Source of the DNA: Candidatus Scalindua sp.
GTDB lineage: Bacteria > Planctomycetota > Brocadiia > Brocadiales > Scalinduaceae
Length of the DNA: 64,000 nucleotides
Direction: 5' to 3'
Assembly: GCA_031316155.1 (NCBI GenBank)
Contig: JALDRB010000001.1
Span: 186,001 to 250,000 of the forward strand
Shown here: positions 11,064 through 20,162 of the stretch, one piece after another
Layout: each line of letters starts with the position of its first letter
Numbering within the stretch: position 1 is the stretch's first letter
Program-made: the position numbers and the translations under genes
Notes under the pieces: generated by a model
Databases searched by the model: none
Told to the model about the DNA's origin: nothing
Seen by the model: only the letters and a program-made list of their open reading frames with translations

Positions 11064-11450
11064 TTATTCTTTTCCGGTTATAAACTCGTTATATTCCTCA
11101 GAAGTCATAAGCTTCTCTAAATCAGCCTTATCCCTGATCTGTAACTTTGCAATCCAACCTCCTCCGAAAGGCTCTTTATTGACCAGTTCGGGAGACTCCT
11201 CCAAAACCTTATTTACTTCGACTACTTTACCGCTTATGGGACTGAAAATGTCGCTTACTGATTTGACACTTTCAACAACACAAAGGTTTTCATATTGTTC
11301 AACGTATTTGCCAATTTGGGGTAATTCTACAAATACGATATCCGTAAGTTTATCCTGAGCATAATCAGTGATTCCAACAATTGCAACATCTTCTTCAATT
11401 TTTATCCATTCGTGATCCTTACTATATTTGAGATCTATTGGATTTTCCAC
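11064..11450 (-). CDS. gcvH: Glycine cleavage system H protein
   Basis: Lipoyl carrier of the glycine cleavage system, 128 residues, the usual size. The lipoylated lysine sits in VVESVKSVSDI, and KYSKDHEWIKIEEDVAIVG near the N-terminus is characteristic. It starts with GTG at 11450, preceded by GGGAGGTG at good spacing. It is the first gene of the cluster gcvH-gcvPA-gcvPB-lipA-lipM-lpd, so the promoter should lie in 11451-11540. No glycine-riboswitch structure is apparent there. Confidence 0.96.
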   Translation of the reverse strand: MENPIDLKYSKDHEWIKIEEDVAIVGITDYAQDKLTDIVFVELPQIGKYVEQYENLCVVESVKSVSDIFSPISGKVVEVNKVLEESPELVNKEPFGGGWIAKLQIRDKADLEKLMTSEEYNEFITGKE

Positions 11451-11540
11451 TTTTTCACCTCCCGAGAATTCATAAAATATTCAATTGACTTTTTTAACTT
11501 CTCAAAACATCTTACATTTTCTATTCTTTATCTGGGTGTT

Positions 11541-12940
11541 TCATAACATCGTATACACTTTTTGTCCCACAACATCGTATACACATTATATAATTCCCTT
11601 TAAAAAGGAGATTGTACAAAAAATGGATAAAAAATAGCAAAAACAATAAAGAAGAAATACAACTTCGCCATAGATGTACTCAATTAAGTTCAGAAGGAAA
11701 AAACGGTTACAGAAATCCATCAGGAACTTAATCGGACAAGAGCTTGGGTTTATAAATGGCTTGAGAGAGCAGAATCAGGGGGAAAGGAGTGGTATCTTGA
11801 TAAATCAAAAGAACCGCATCATAAACCCGGTAAAATTAATAAAGAGCTTGAACAGGCAATTGAGAAAGCAGAAAGAAATTAGTGACAAGGATAGACCTTC
11901 AACCAAATATTCTTTCTGTGGAGCAATTCGATTCATCAAGAACTTGATACCTTAGGGGTACCAAGAGAAACAGGACTTTCCACCATCAATCGGGTCTTAA
12001 AAAAGAAATGACTTATTATTGAAAAATCAAGGCACAAAAATGAAACTACGTCGGGAAAATATTATCCTACAATCAAAACTAAGCATCCAGGGCACGTACA
12101 TCAGCTTGATCTGGTGACACCCAGGTATATACAAGGATACGGATCTATTGTTTCTGTAAACAGAATAGATGTTTATACCAATCAAGCAAACTTGAACAAT
12201 ATACAGACAAGGGTGCTGGAGAGCGTTATCAGCTTTCTGATCAATGATTGGAAGGCTTTTGGGCTTCCCAGATTTTTACAACTTTGATAACGAAGCATCT
12301 TTCAGAGGAAGCCTGTATCATATTAAGACCTTTGGTAAACTATCTCGATTCTGCTTTTAAATTTCGGTATTGATATAGTGTTTATACCATTTAAAGAACC
12401 ATGGAGAAACGGATATATAGAAAATTTTAATAAACGTTTTAATGAATTACTCTGGCAATCAAAGCGCTTCAAAGATCTGAAAGAACTAAGAGTTGAATCA
12501 AAGAAATTTAGAATAAACATAACAACTATCAGAAATATAAAAAAGATAATTTTCTCAGCAATATTGCAAAAAGGCTATACACGAAGATTATTACCAGAAG
12601 GCTTCACCTTCGACCCATCAGAGGAATTACCAAAACAAGAGGGAGAATACATTTTGTCCGTTTAGTAGATGAAAAAGGGTATATTACAATTTCAATGAAG
12701 AATTGTATATTAATAAAGCTTTTTAAGTTTTGAATATATGGGCAATACTAACATGAGTAAACAAGAATTAAGTGTTTATTATCAAGCAGCATTTGAGGCT
12801 CCAAAACAATTAATCAGAACAGAATCTTATAAACTAAGGGAACCTGTAAAAAACAGAATCCCTATTAAACAATTTTGCTAAGTGTATACGATGTTATGAC
12901 ACAGCTAGTGACACTAAGATGTGTATACGATGTTGTGGAA
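11541..12940 (+). mobile_element. Decayed IS481-like insertion sequence with doubled, interleaved terminal repeats
   Basis: Two 18-bp motifs stand at each end. Motif A is 11541-11558 at the left and inverted at 12882-12899. Motif B is 11566-11583 at the left and inverted at 12921-12938. Each pair is perfectly complementary over 18 bp with the core GTGTATACGATGTT. The pairs interleave (A B ... A' B') rather than nest. The interior holds one broken DDE transposase gene. No target duplication could be identified by eye. Confidence 0.85.
11622..12881 (+). pseudogene. IS481-family DDE transposase, multiply frameshifted
   Basis: Pieces of one integrase-core transposase in several frames. An N-terminal helix-turn-helix region reads RTRAWVYKWLERAESGGKEW (about 11730-11790) and DKSKEPHHKPGKIN. 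The catalytic core begins HPGHVHQLDLVTPRYIQGYG (about 12090) and continues VSFLINDWKAFGLPRFLQL and DNEASFRGSLYH. The last acidic residue region is IPFKEPWRNGYIENFNKRF (12378-12440), followed by RLLPEGFTFDPSEELP. The closing stretch at 12753-12881, KQELSVYYQAAFEAPKQLI, is the transposase C-terminus and not a separate gene. At least four frame breaks or stops separate these parts, so the element cannot move by itself. Confidence 0.82.
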
Positions 12941-12968
12941 CTTACCATATACCTGTTAGTCAGGTATG

Positions 12969-13202
12969 TCAAGAATAAATTTTGTTCAATGCAGGTGGGG
13001 TTGCTTGTTGAAAATGTGACCAGCTGAATTGTCGTATCAGTGACACGACAATCTGTTCGTATTTAAATATTTCTGCAAATTGTATCATCTTTCTCAGGTT
13101 TTTTCTGTTAACCCTCTCCCGTAAGCCTGTACCAATTGTCTCGACAGTGCAGAGGCTATTCGCTTGCTTTTTTAAACCACGAAATACACGAAAAAAAATC
13201 AA
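12969..13202 (-). pseudogene. Fragment of a YhcG-type (DUF1016) PD-(D/E)XK nuclease
   Basis: A 77-residue frame whose middle, GTGLRERVNRKNLRKMIQFAE followed closely by FKYEQIVVSLIRQFSWSHF, matches the N-terminal domain of DUF1016 proteins. The family normally has about 340 residues with a C-terminal nuclease domain, which is missing. The match ends abruptly at FSWSHF, near the right edge of the IS element. It is a relic in a defence-type region. Confidence 0.6.
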
Positions 13203-13533
13203 AATGGTTCAAGTGTTTTTGTTCGGTTCGTGCACCTTCAAAATTGTAGAATGAAGAATTTCATTAAGATTTGGTAGACATTGTCAGCCAAATTTGTTAA
13301 TCCACCAAATAAAAATGCCAGTAAATTCGGGAGTCAGTGTCTCCCGAATTTGAGGATATACCAAATAGGATTGCTTTTAGCGGCGTCTCTCGCACATCCT
13401 TTTCTTATATTGCTATCATTTTATCTTTTCGAAAAATCATATTTTAGTTGCTTGCAGTTTTAGACCACGAAATACTTGAATGGCACGTACAGCTTTAAAT
13501 CCTTTTTTTAGTGTATTTCGTGAGTTTCGTGGT
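13203..13533. other. Intergenic stretch with an 11-bp inverted repeat
   Basis: No convincing gene. A perfect hairpin, AAATTCGGGAG (13323-13333) and its complement (13341-13351), has a 7-base loop. It lacks a T tract. The segment also carries variants of the phrase CACGAAATAC/GTATTTCGTG (about 13177 and 13463-13535), found again at the start of the next gene. Confidence 0.5.
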
Positions 13534-13941
13534 TCATACTATAACCCTTTCAACCTTTGCCTTGGGATAATGTCCGAAATTGACCAACAGACCAAGACGT
13601 AATCCGGTGGCTTTCAAGTAGTTAAACACCTGTGCCCTGTGTTCGGGACTTGCCTCCTTCACGGCCTTCAATTCGACAATGATATTGCCATAGCAGATGA
13701 AATCAGGCTTATATGTTTGTTTTAGAGGTTCATTCTTGTATTTCAGTTGTAACTCTTTTTGAGCTTCAAATGGGATTTTGCTAAGGTTAAATTCCTTTTC
13801 CAAACATTCCTGATACACGCATTCCAGAAAACCACATCCCATTTCACGATATACTTCAAACACTGCACCCTGAATACGAAACACTTCATCCTTATATAAG
13901 ATTTTTTCGTTTTCGTGTTTTTCGTGTATTTCGTGGTTCAT
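13534..13941 (-). CDS. GxxExxY protein (PD-(D/E)XK-like)
   Basis: Small protein of the GxxExxY family, 135 residues. The naming motif is GCGFLECVY near residue 36. The nuclease-like core is KPDFICYGNIIVELKA, with D, E and K in the PD-(D/E)XK order, then SPEHRAQVFNYLKATG and LLVNFG. The function is unknown; these genes occur next to mobile and defence genes. Its start overlaps the hsdM stop by 4 bp (ATGA-type). The first residues (NHEIHEKHENEK) are encoded by a repeat-like TTTCGTGTATTTCGTGGTT phrase also present nearby, so the true start may be M1 or a later codon. Confidence 0.88.
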   Translation of the reverse strand: MNHEIHEKHENEKILYKDEVFRIQGAVFEVYREMGCGFLECVYQECLEKEFNLSKIPFEAQKELQLKYKNEPLKQTYKPDFICYGNIIVELKAVKEASPEHRAQVFNYLKATGLRLGLLVNFGHYPKAKVERVIV

Positions 13942-15431
13942 AAGCCAAGCTCCTTGAGATACTTGCTCATCTCTTTGCGTGTTTTAGCCAGTTCTGCCTC
14001 TAACCCCTCAATCTCCTTCTGAACAACTCCGACATCAATCTCCTCCTCTTCCTCGAATGTGTCCACATATCTGGGGATGTTAAGATTAAACTCGGCATCC
14101 TTTATTTCATCAAATGTAGCGCGGTAGGCATACTTATCAATCGTTTTACACGCCTTATAAGTCTTTACTATCTTTTCGATATCCTGAAGACGCAGGTAAT
14201 TCTGGTTTTTCCCATCCTGATATTCCCGGCTAGCGTCTATGAAAAGAATGTCTTTTGTCTTTTTCCCTTTATTAAATATAAGAATTACGGTTGGAATACC
14301 AGTACCGTAGAACAGGTTCGCCGGAAGACCGATTACGGCCTCAAGCAGATTTTCCTCTACAAGTTTTTGCCGTATCTTTCCTTCGGAACCACCTCTGAAA
14401 AGAACACCGTGTGGTACAATAACCCCCACCTTGCCTTCATTCTCAAGTGCAATATGAACCATGTGGCTGATAAAGGCGTAATCTCCCTTGCTCTTTGGAG
14501 GGATGCCACGCCAGAATCTCTGGTAGCGGTCTTTCTCTGCAACATCGGCTCCCCACTTATCAAGAGAAAAGGGAGGATTTGCAACAACAATATTGAACTT
14601 CATGAGATTGTCTTCTTCTATAAGCTTGGGACTGCTTATCGTGTTACACCATTCAATGCGGGCATTATCCATCTTATGGAGAAACATGTTCATCCGGCAC
14701 AGAGACCATGTGCTCCCGTTACTTTCCTGTCCGGCAAGGAAAAAGTTGCCATCGGGTACTTCCCTGGCCACTCGAATCAACAATGATCCTGAGCCACAGG
14801 CAGGATCGCAGATACGATCTCCCGGTTTCGGATTCAACAATTTTGCAAGCAAGGTGGAGACTTCTGAAGGGGTATAGAATTCACCGGCCTTTTTCCCCGC
14901 TCCTGCGGCAAAGCGTGAGATGAGATATTCGTAAACATCACCGATGATGTCATTATTGCCGATCCTTGACGGACGCAGGTCAAGCTTGGGATCGTTAAAG
15001 TCCTCAAGCAAATGCTTGAGACGGCGGTTTCGCTCCTTTGTCTCGCCGAGATTCGGCTCACTGTTGAAATCGATATTACGGAAAACGTTTTCAAGTTTGG
15101 CTTTATTGGCGTCTTCAATATGATCAAGGGCAATGTTTATCAGTTCTCCTATGTTTGCAGCATCCCTCTTTGAAAAGAGATAGTCGAAATCACAATTCTC
15201 AGGCACGGTAAAACGCTCTCTGCTTAATGCCCTCTGAACACGCTGTTTATCACCCTTGTATTTCTTCTCGTACTCATTATGCTTATCCTTCCAGAGATCG
15301 CTCATGTATTTGATAAAGAGCATGGTAAGGATATAGTTTTTATATTCCGATGGATCGACTGCTCCTCTGAATGTATCGCATGCTTTCCAGACGACATTGA
15401 ATATTTCATCTCTGTTTATTTCATTAACCAT
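13938..15431 (-). CDS. hsdM: Type I restriction-modification DNA adenine methyltransferase (HsdM)
   Basis: Modification subunit, 497 residues, the usual length. The N-terminal HsdM helical bundle reads NVVWKACDTFRGAVDPSEYK. The SAM site is DPACGSGSLLIRVA near 207 and the catalytic N6-adenine motif is NPPF near 282. A C-terminal coiled segment ends the protein. It is immediately downstream of a short hsdS (19-bp gap) and overlaps the GxxExxY gene. The frame is intact. It may serve the HsdR at 2475-5306; the pairing is inferred from strand and proximity. Confidence 0.94.
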   Translation of the reverse strand: MVNEINRDEIFNVVWKACDTFRGAVDPSEYKNYILTMLFIKYMSDLWKDKHNEYEKKYKGDKQRVQRALSRERFTVPENCDFDYLFSKRDAANIGELINIALDHIEDANKAKLENVFRNIDFNSEPNLGETKERNRRLKHLLEDFNDPKLDLRPSRIGNNDIIGDVYEYLISRFAAGAGKKAGEFYTPSEVSTLLAKLLNPKPGDRICDPACGSGSLLIRVAREVPDGNFFLAGQESNGSTWSLCRMNMFLHKMDNARIEWCNTISSPKLIEEDNLMKFNIVVANPPFSLDKWGADVAEKDRYQRFWRGIPPKSKGDYAFISHMVHIALENEGKVGVIVPHGVLFRGGSEGKIRQKLVEENLLEAVIGLPANLFYGTGIPTVILIFNKGKKTKDILFIDASREYQDGKNQNYLRLQDIEKIVKTYKACKTIDKYAYRATFDEIKDAEFNLNIPRYVDTFEEEEEIDVGVVQKEIEGLEAELAKTRKEMSKYLKELGL

Positions 15432-15450
15432 ACGGATTCTCCTTCATGTA

Positions 15451-16032
15451 TTAAATGTATTTCATTACCGCTTTCAGGCATAAGGATCGAATCAACAAAG
15501 TTCGCTTTTCCCGTAAATTATTTAACAGGGTTCTTTCTTTGTCGATAAGTGAGTTTAATTTTATAATTTTTTTCTGGGTTTTAATATCAGGAATATATAT
15601 CCTGAGGTCTTCAAATACTAATTTTGGTATAATGGGCATGTGTGTTCCGCGACGTGCAAGATTGTGTAAATATCCCTGTGCGGGAGACTGGTTGATAAAC
15701 CATGCCAGGTATTCAGGAATAATATTTTCACTCTTGATCTTTAAGATAAAGAAGTGGCTTGAAGCAATGGTTCCTTCTATTGAATTGATTACGGGTACTG
15801 CGAAGTTGCGATGCCCTCTTGCAAGAAATAAAATATCGTTTTTGTGAACCAGATATTTATCAGGCAATTGGCCTATTGTTACCCGGCAGAGCCCTTCTTG
15901 ATTTAGGTTCTGATTTTCGTCAAAATCTCTGATTTGTATTACCTGAAGAGTTCCATCACGTTCCGGCTCAATTTTCTTTCGGAACTGGTAACCTAACTGA
16001 ATATCAGCTATATCTTTAATTTTTTGTTGCAT
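15451..16032 (-). CDS. Single-domain type I specificity protein (HsdS-like)
   Basis: A 193-residue HsdS with one target-recognition domain and one C-terminal helical spacer, about half of a standard subunit. KIKDIADIQLGYQFRKKIEP opens the recognition domain, and KNDILFLARGHRNFAVP is the characteristic middle. LRIYIPDIKTQKKIIKLNSLI begins the helix that packs against HsdM. Half-S proteins can work as dimers recognising a palindromic-like bipartite site; that is inference here. It precedes hsdM, the reverse of the common M-S order. Truncation of a longer S is possible, but both ends look natural. Confidence 0.8.
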   Translation of the reverse strand: MQQKIKDIADIQLGYQFRKKIEPERDGTLQVIQIRDFDENQNLNQEGLCRVTIGQLPDKYLVHKNDILFLARGHRNFAVPVINSIEGTIASSHFFILKIKSENIIPEYLAWFINQSPAQGYLHNLARRGTHMPIIPKLVFEDLRIYIPDIKTQKKIIKLNSLIDKERTLLNNLREKRTLLIRSLCLKAVMKYI

Positions 16033-16055
16033 CCTGTTCTCTCTTTTTTAAGTGT

Positions 16056-16080
16056 AGGGCCGCCTTGTCAGGACGGCCCA
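16056..16080. repeat. Short inverted repeat (GGGCCG...CGGCCC)
   Basis: Arms GGGCCG at 16057-16062 and CGGCCC at 16074-16079 around an 11-base loop, between the GIY-YIG-like gene and hsdS. It resembles the small REP-type palindromes elsewhere in the window but is a different sequence. Confidence 0.5.
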
Positions 16081-16094
16081 TCCAATTATCATAC

Positions 16095-16403
16095 TTAAGA
16101 TCTGGTATGTGCATTCTTCTTATATGCGTATGCATATGTCGTTGCACTGTCGCCACCACCAGTCCCTCCATCACATCCACGATCCAGGAAGTATTTCTCG
16201 ACTCTACGGACTGCTTCCTCAGATCCACAATCACGGATGATCCAAGCATCATTATTTTTTTCTACCTTGTGATCATTGAATAACCTATCACGAGGGTCAG
16301 ATGCAATTCCAATATACCAACGGGAATAGACCCCACCACACTTGTGAATGTGGTTGTCAATATCCTGGATAATCTCTGCAATCGTTATAACTGTTCTGCT
16401 CAT
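16095..16403 (-). CDS. Small GIY-YIG-like protein
   Basis: A 102-residue protein with YSRWYIGIASDPRDRLF near residues 26-42, which resembles the GIY...YIG core, and a later AWIIRDCGSEEAVRRVEKY. Its C-terminal half is glycine-rich (DGGTGGGDS). Small proteins of this kind are seen near restriction and phage genes. A nuclease role is inferred from the motif only. A perfect AGGAGG lies 7-8 bases before the ATG at 16403, supporting a real, well-expressed gene. Confidence 0.6.
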   Translation of the reverse strand: MSRTVITIAEIIQDIDNHIHKCGGVYSRWYIGIASDPRDRLFNDHKVEKNNDAWIIRDCGSEEAVRRVEKYFLDRGCDGGTGGGDSATTYAYAYKKNAHTRS

Positions 16404-16873
16404 AATATATTCCTCCTAATTATAAAAGTTAGGTTTCAACAAAAAACATCCATGTGAGTAAACATAACCCACAAACCTTTAGCAAATCTCAAGCCATGTC
16501 ACAACACCTCCTTTTTAATGTGGCTAAGGCTTGACAGGAGGATCAAGAACAGATACGATACGTATGGGTTTATACACCTGTCTTTACTTTGGCAAATCTC
16601 AGCCTGGGTTAAGGCGAAAGGCTCCGTGTCTCTAGCACGGAGCCTTTCAATATAAAAATTATTTAAAAAAATTTGCATAATTAGTGATCCCGAAATCAAC
16701 AGAAAAATCAAAATAAATAATGCAGTATATAAAATACTGTTGGTAATTTTAACGATCCATCACAAAATGTCAAGCGAAAAAAAATTAAAATAATGAAGTA
16801 TTTAATATACCGTTTTAATTTTATCAAAATTCCTTTTGGTTGACCACATTAAATCGCTATGTAAAGAAGAAAG
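16404..16873. other. Intergenic region with a strong perfect hairpin
   Basis: No convincing gene. A perfect 13-bp inverted repeat, GAAAGGCTCCGTG (16616-16628) and its complement (16636-16648), has a 7-base loop. Neither side has a clear T run, so an intrinsic terminator is not certain. The phrase GCAAATCTCA(A)GCC occurs twice (about 16480 and 16591). A structured RNA is possible but not shown. Confidence 0.5.
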
Positions 16874-17896
16874 ATGAACAGTGAACATACACAATCACCT
16901 TGCGAAACACTCTCACACATGATTCAGGGCTACAAGAACTCTCAACTGGTTTACCTGGCTGCCAAACTGGGTGTTGCTGACCTGTTGGCGGCTGGCCCGA
17001 AGAGCGCGGATGAGATAGTGATTTCTACCGGGACAAATGCTCAGGCGTTATGCCGTATAATGAATGGGTTTGTATGGTGTGGCCTGGTTATTCAAAGAGA
17101 AGACAAACTTTTTGAACTCACTTCGCTTGGGGAATGTCTCCGTTCTGATGCGTCTGATTCATTGAAGGATGAGGCTCTCTTCACCGGTGAGATCCTGGGT
17201 CCTGCATGGAGTGCGATACACAATACGGTAAAAACCGGTATAACAGGATTTGATCACTTTTTCGGTATGGGAATATTTCAGTATCTTACAGAACATCCGG
17301 AAATCGGGGAGAGTTTTAACAAAGTCATGGTCAAATGTACCGCCGCAATGTCCGAATCGGTTCTCGCCGTATACGACTTTTCTCCCTACAGGGAGGTGGT
17401 AGACGTCGGCGGTGGGTTCGGTGCACTTCTGACTTCTATTCTTAAAAAGCATCCCGGAATACATGGAGTTCTCTTCGATATATCGTCTGTTATTCAGGGA
17501 GCGAAGGATCGCCTTGAGAAAGAGGGTCTTCTTAACCGGTGTACTATTGTGGCCGGAGATTTTTTCAATTCAGTACCGCAGGGTGGTGATCTTTATATTC
17601 TGAAGTCGATTATTCACGATTGGGACGAAGCTGATTGTCTCCGTATTCTTAAAAACTGTCACAAGGCAATGGGTACAAGGGGAAAGATCCTGCTTGTTGA
17701 GTGGATAATGCCGGAAATAGTAGACAATGCTACCAATGGTGTCAATTTAGATTTAACCATGCTGATGGTCTCCGGAGGGCAGGAACGTACCGAGAGAGAA
17801 TATCGGGCTTTATTCGATTCTGCAGGCTTTCAATTGAACAGGATAATTCCCACACCTTCGGGTAAAAGCCTGTTGGAAGGCATCCCCAAAACGTAG
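16874..17896 (+). CDS. SAM-dependent O-methyltransferase, plant-type/CrtF-like family 2
   Basis: Small-molecule O-methyltransferase, 340 residues. The N-terminal winged-helix dimerisation domain (about 10-100) is followed by the SAM site VVDVGGGFGALL (175-186), an acidic SAM-ribose contact FDIS (201-204), and GDFF. The catalytic histidine lies in SIIHDWDEADCLRIL (H248). GKILLVEWIMP and the family-typical GGQERTEREYRALF come later. The substrate is not predictable; relatives methylate carotenoids, quinones and phenolics. It is the first gene of a three-gene plus-strand set with an M28 peptidase and a sugar-type epimerase. Confidence 0.88.
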   Translation: MNSEHTQSPCETLSHMIQGYKNSQLVYLAAKLGVADLLAAGPKSADEIVISTGTNAQALCRIMNGFVWCGLVIQREDKLFELTSLGECLRSDASDSLKDEALFTGEILGPAWSAIHNTVKTGITGFDHFFGMGIFQYLTEHPEIGESFNKVMVKCTAAMSESVLAVYDFSPYREVVDVGGGFGALLTSILKKHPGIHGVLFDISSVIQGAKDRLEKEGLLNRCTIVAGDFFNSVPQGGDLYILKSIIHDWDEADCLRILKNCHKAMGTRGKILLVEWIMPEIVDNATNGVNLDLTMLMVSGGQERTEREYRALFDSAGFQLNRIIPTPSGKSLLEGIPKT

Positions 17897-17932
17897 TCAT
17901 ATTTCTGATAGTAACGAATTGTTTAATTTATC

Positions 17933-18952
17933 ATGTCTTCAAAAAATTCAGTGAAATTTGTTGTTCTCTTTATCGCAATTGCTTTTTCTCTCTATTTTCT
18001 TATGCTTCGAATTCCAGGTAAATCATATCTCGGACGTGTCCCTCCATTGACTGAGAAACAAAAGTTAATACGGGATCGATTGCGTAAAGATGTTACTACA
18101 CTAGCCGGGGAAATTGGTGACCGTAATGTGAACACTGAATATAGAAACCTTTGTAAGGCTGCTGATTTTATCGAAGAATCTTTCGTGGATGCGGGTTATA
18201 AAGTATCCCGGCAAGGCTACGAAGTGAGTTTTTCTCGTATCAAAGGGCGCGAATGTTACAATCTGGAAGCGGAGATTACGGGTTCAGAAAAATCTGATGA
18301 AATTGTCTTGCTAGGAGCGCATTATGATTCACTTGAAGGTACCCCTGGAGCCAATGATAATGCCTCGGGCGTTGCAGCACTATTAACACTTGCGCGGGTA
18401 TTTGCTGATAAAAAACCTGCACGAACTCTCAGATTTGTAGCATTTACGAACGAGGAGCATCCATTTTTTCAGAGTAATGATATGGGAAGTCTAGTGTACG
18501 CCCGAAGATGTCGGGAGCGTAACGAAAATATTGTAGCCATGCTCAGCCTTGAAACCATCGGCTATTATACGGATGAAAAAGGAAGCCAGAATTACCCTTT
18601 CGGAATAATGGATCTTTTTTATTCGACAACGGGCAATTTTATTTCGTTTGTTGGGAATATACAGTCACGAAAACTGCTCAGAGATGTGACAGGTTTTTTT
18701 CGTCAATGTGCGAAATTTCCATCAGAGGCAGCTTTTTTACCAGAGCATATTGCCGGGGTGTCCTGGTCGGATCAGTGGTCTTTTTGGCGCAACGGATATC
18801 AGGGTGTGATGGTTACCGATACAGCTCCTTTCCGCTATCCCTTCTATCATACCACTGAAGATACTCCTGAGAAGATTAATTACGACAGCTTTTCCTATCT
18901 GGTAGACATGCTGGAAAAAGTTGTAGCAAGGCTTACAGAATATACCTCTTAA
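17933..18952 (+). CDS. Membrane-anchored M28-family zinc aminopeptidase
   Basis: Peptidase of 339 residues anchored by an N-terminal transmembrane segment (about 8-25), so it acts outside the inner membrane. Metal ligands fall in GAHYDSLEG (H130), GANDNASG (D142) and FTNEEHP (E174 catalytic, E175 ligand). A further DTAPFRYPFYHTTEDTPEK supplies the last histidine. These match co-catalytic two-zinc M28 enzymes. The start is the ATG 36 bases after the methyltransferase stop. Its function in this operon is unclear. Confidence 0.9.
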   Translation: MSSKNSVKFVVLFIAIAFSLYFLMLRIPGKSYLGRVPPLTEKQKLIRDRLRKDVTTLAGEIGDRNVNTEYRNLCKAADFIEESFVDAGYKVSRQGYEVSFSRIKGRECYNLEAEITGSEKSDEIVLLGAHYDSLEGTPGANDNASGVAALLTLARVFADKKPARTLRFVAFTNEEHPFFQSNDMGSLVYARRCRERNENIVAMLSLETIGYYTDEKGSQNYPFGIMDLFYSTTGNFISFVGNIQSRKLLRDVTGFFRQCAKFPSEAAFLPEHIAGVSWSDQWSFWRNGYQGVMVTDTAPFRYPFYHTTEDTPEKINYDSFSYLVDMLEKVVARLTEYTS

Positions 18953-18969
18953 AAAAAGAAGATAAATAG

Positions 18970-20073
18970 TTGGCCATGAAAGAGAACAGGAAAGTTATTA
19001 TTATAACAGGCGCTGCCGGTTTCCTGGGTTCGGCAATTACGGTTAAACTTGAAAATAGCTGTCGAGTTATTGCCGTTGATAATCGGATACCGAGTTCTTT
19101 ATTACGATTGAAGACACCAAACGTTCAATGGTTTCATGACGACATAACTCATAGAAAATCTGTTAGCGGGATTTTTAAAAAAGTTTTAAAAAAACATGGC
19201 CGAATAGATTTTGTTCTTCATTTGGCTTTTTTCTGGCACTTTGGAACAGATTACCGTCTTGAATACCTGAAAATTAACGATGAGGGAACCAGGAATATCG
19301 TTGATCTTTGCCGTAAATTTCACTGTAAACGACTGGTTTTTGCCAGTACGCTGTCTGTTCTCAGTCAAGTTGCCGGAAATCAGAAACTGAATGAAAAAAG
19401 TAAACCTGAAAGTAATCTGCCTTACGCACAGTCTAAAATATCCAGTGAACTCATGCTGGTTAAAACTTCTACTGATTTACCCTTTACAATCCTGAGAATT
19501 GGTGCTGTTTTCAGTGAATGGTGTGAGCTGCCACCTCTGTATATTCTCATTAAGCACTGGAGTCGGAAGTCCTGGATGGGAAGAACAATACCAGGCAAAG
19601 GAAATACCGGATTCCCCTATATTCACAGAGATGATGTTGTAGATATTGTTAAAAAAGTTATTGTCCGGAATGACCAACTTGATACGTGTGAGTGGTTCCT
19701 TGCATGTGGTTCAAAAACTCTGGTTCACACAGATTTATTTCCCGTCATACGCAAATGTCTTGGACATGATGATTGTCACGATTCGATTCATCTCCCTGTC
19801 TGGTTTGTCAGGCTGGTACTGCATTTCAAATGTGTGGCAGGAAAAATAACGGGAAGAATGGCTGATGAAAGGCCATGGATGATGGATCACGTCGATAAAC
19901 CATGGATTGTCGACAATTCGTATACTCAGGAAAAATTAGATTGGACATGCAGGGAAGGCAGAGATCTCTTGAAATGTATGCCACAGATGATTGATAACTT
20001 TAACAAGTATCAGGAGGCATGGATTGAGCGCATGAACAGAAGGAACAAAAGGGTATATGAATATGAAGGGTGA
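18970..20073 (+). CDS. NAD(P)-dependent epimerase/dehydratase (extended SDR)
   Basis: Rossmann-fold enzyme of 367 residues. The nucleotide site TGAAGFLGSAIT lies at about 13-24, an acidic VDNR follows the second strand, and LPYAQSKISSE gives the YxxxK catalytic pair. FASTLSV supplies the serine. The substrate may be a nucleotide sugar or an isoprenoid or sterol-like ketone; family alone does not decide. It starts 17 bases after the peptidase stop and probably shares its transcript. The C-terminus is polar and Lys/Arg-rich. Confidence 0.82.
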   Translation: MAMKENRKVIIITGAAGFLGSAITVKLENSCRVIAVDNRIPSSLLRLKTPNVQWFHDDITHRKSVSGIFKKVLKKHGRIDFVLHLAFFWHFGTDYRLEYLKINDEGTRNIVDLCRKFHCKRLVFASTLSVLSQVAGNQKLNEKSKPESNLPYAQSKISSELMLVKTSTDLPFTILRIGAVFSEWCELPPLYILIKHWSRKSWMGRTIPGKGNTGFPYIHRDDVVDIVKKVIVRNDQLDTCEWFLACGSKTLVHTDLFPVIRKCLGHDDCHDSIHLPVWFVRLVLHFKCVAGKITGRMADERPWMMDHVDKPWIVDNSYTQEKLDWTCREGRDLLKCMPQMIDNFNKYQEAWIERMNRRNKRVYEYEG

Positions 20074-20162
20074 TAAAAATGATTGTTTTCAAAGCAGAAC
20101 AATAGATCTTTTTAATTAAATGCACAGAAAATTCCATATTCCCTTTCAAAATCACTTACGCG

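Noticed and set aside
11451..11540. Glycine riboswitch before gcvH
   Set aside because: The leader is short and AT-rich, with no sign of the paired aptamers.
12753..12881. A separate 42-residue gene inside the IS element
   Set aside because: Its sequence is the C-terminal part of the IS481-type transposase, left in a different frame by indels.
16499..16711. Minus-strand frame of 70 codons
   Set aside because: It runs through the perfect hairpin, shows no domain and lacks a good start; treated as noncoding.
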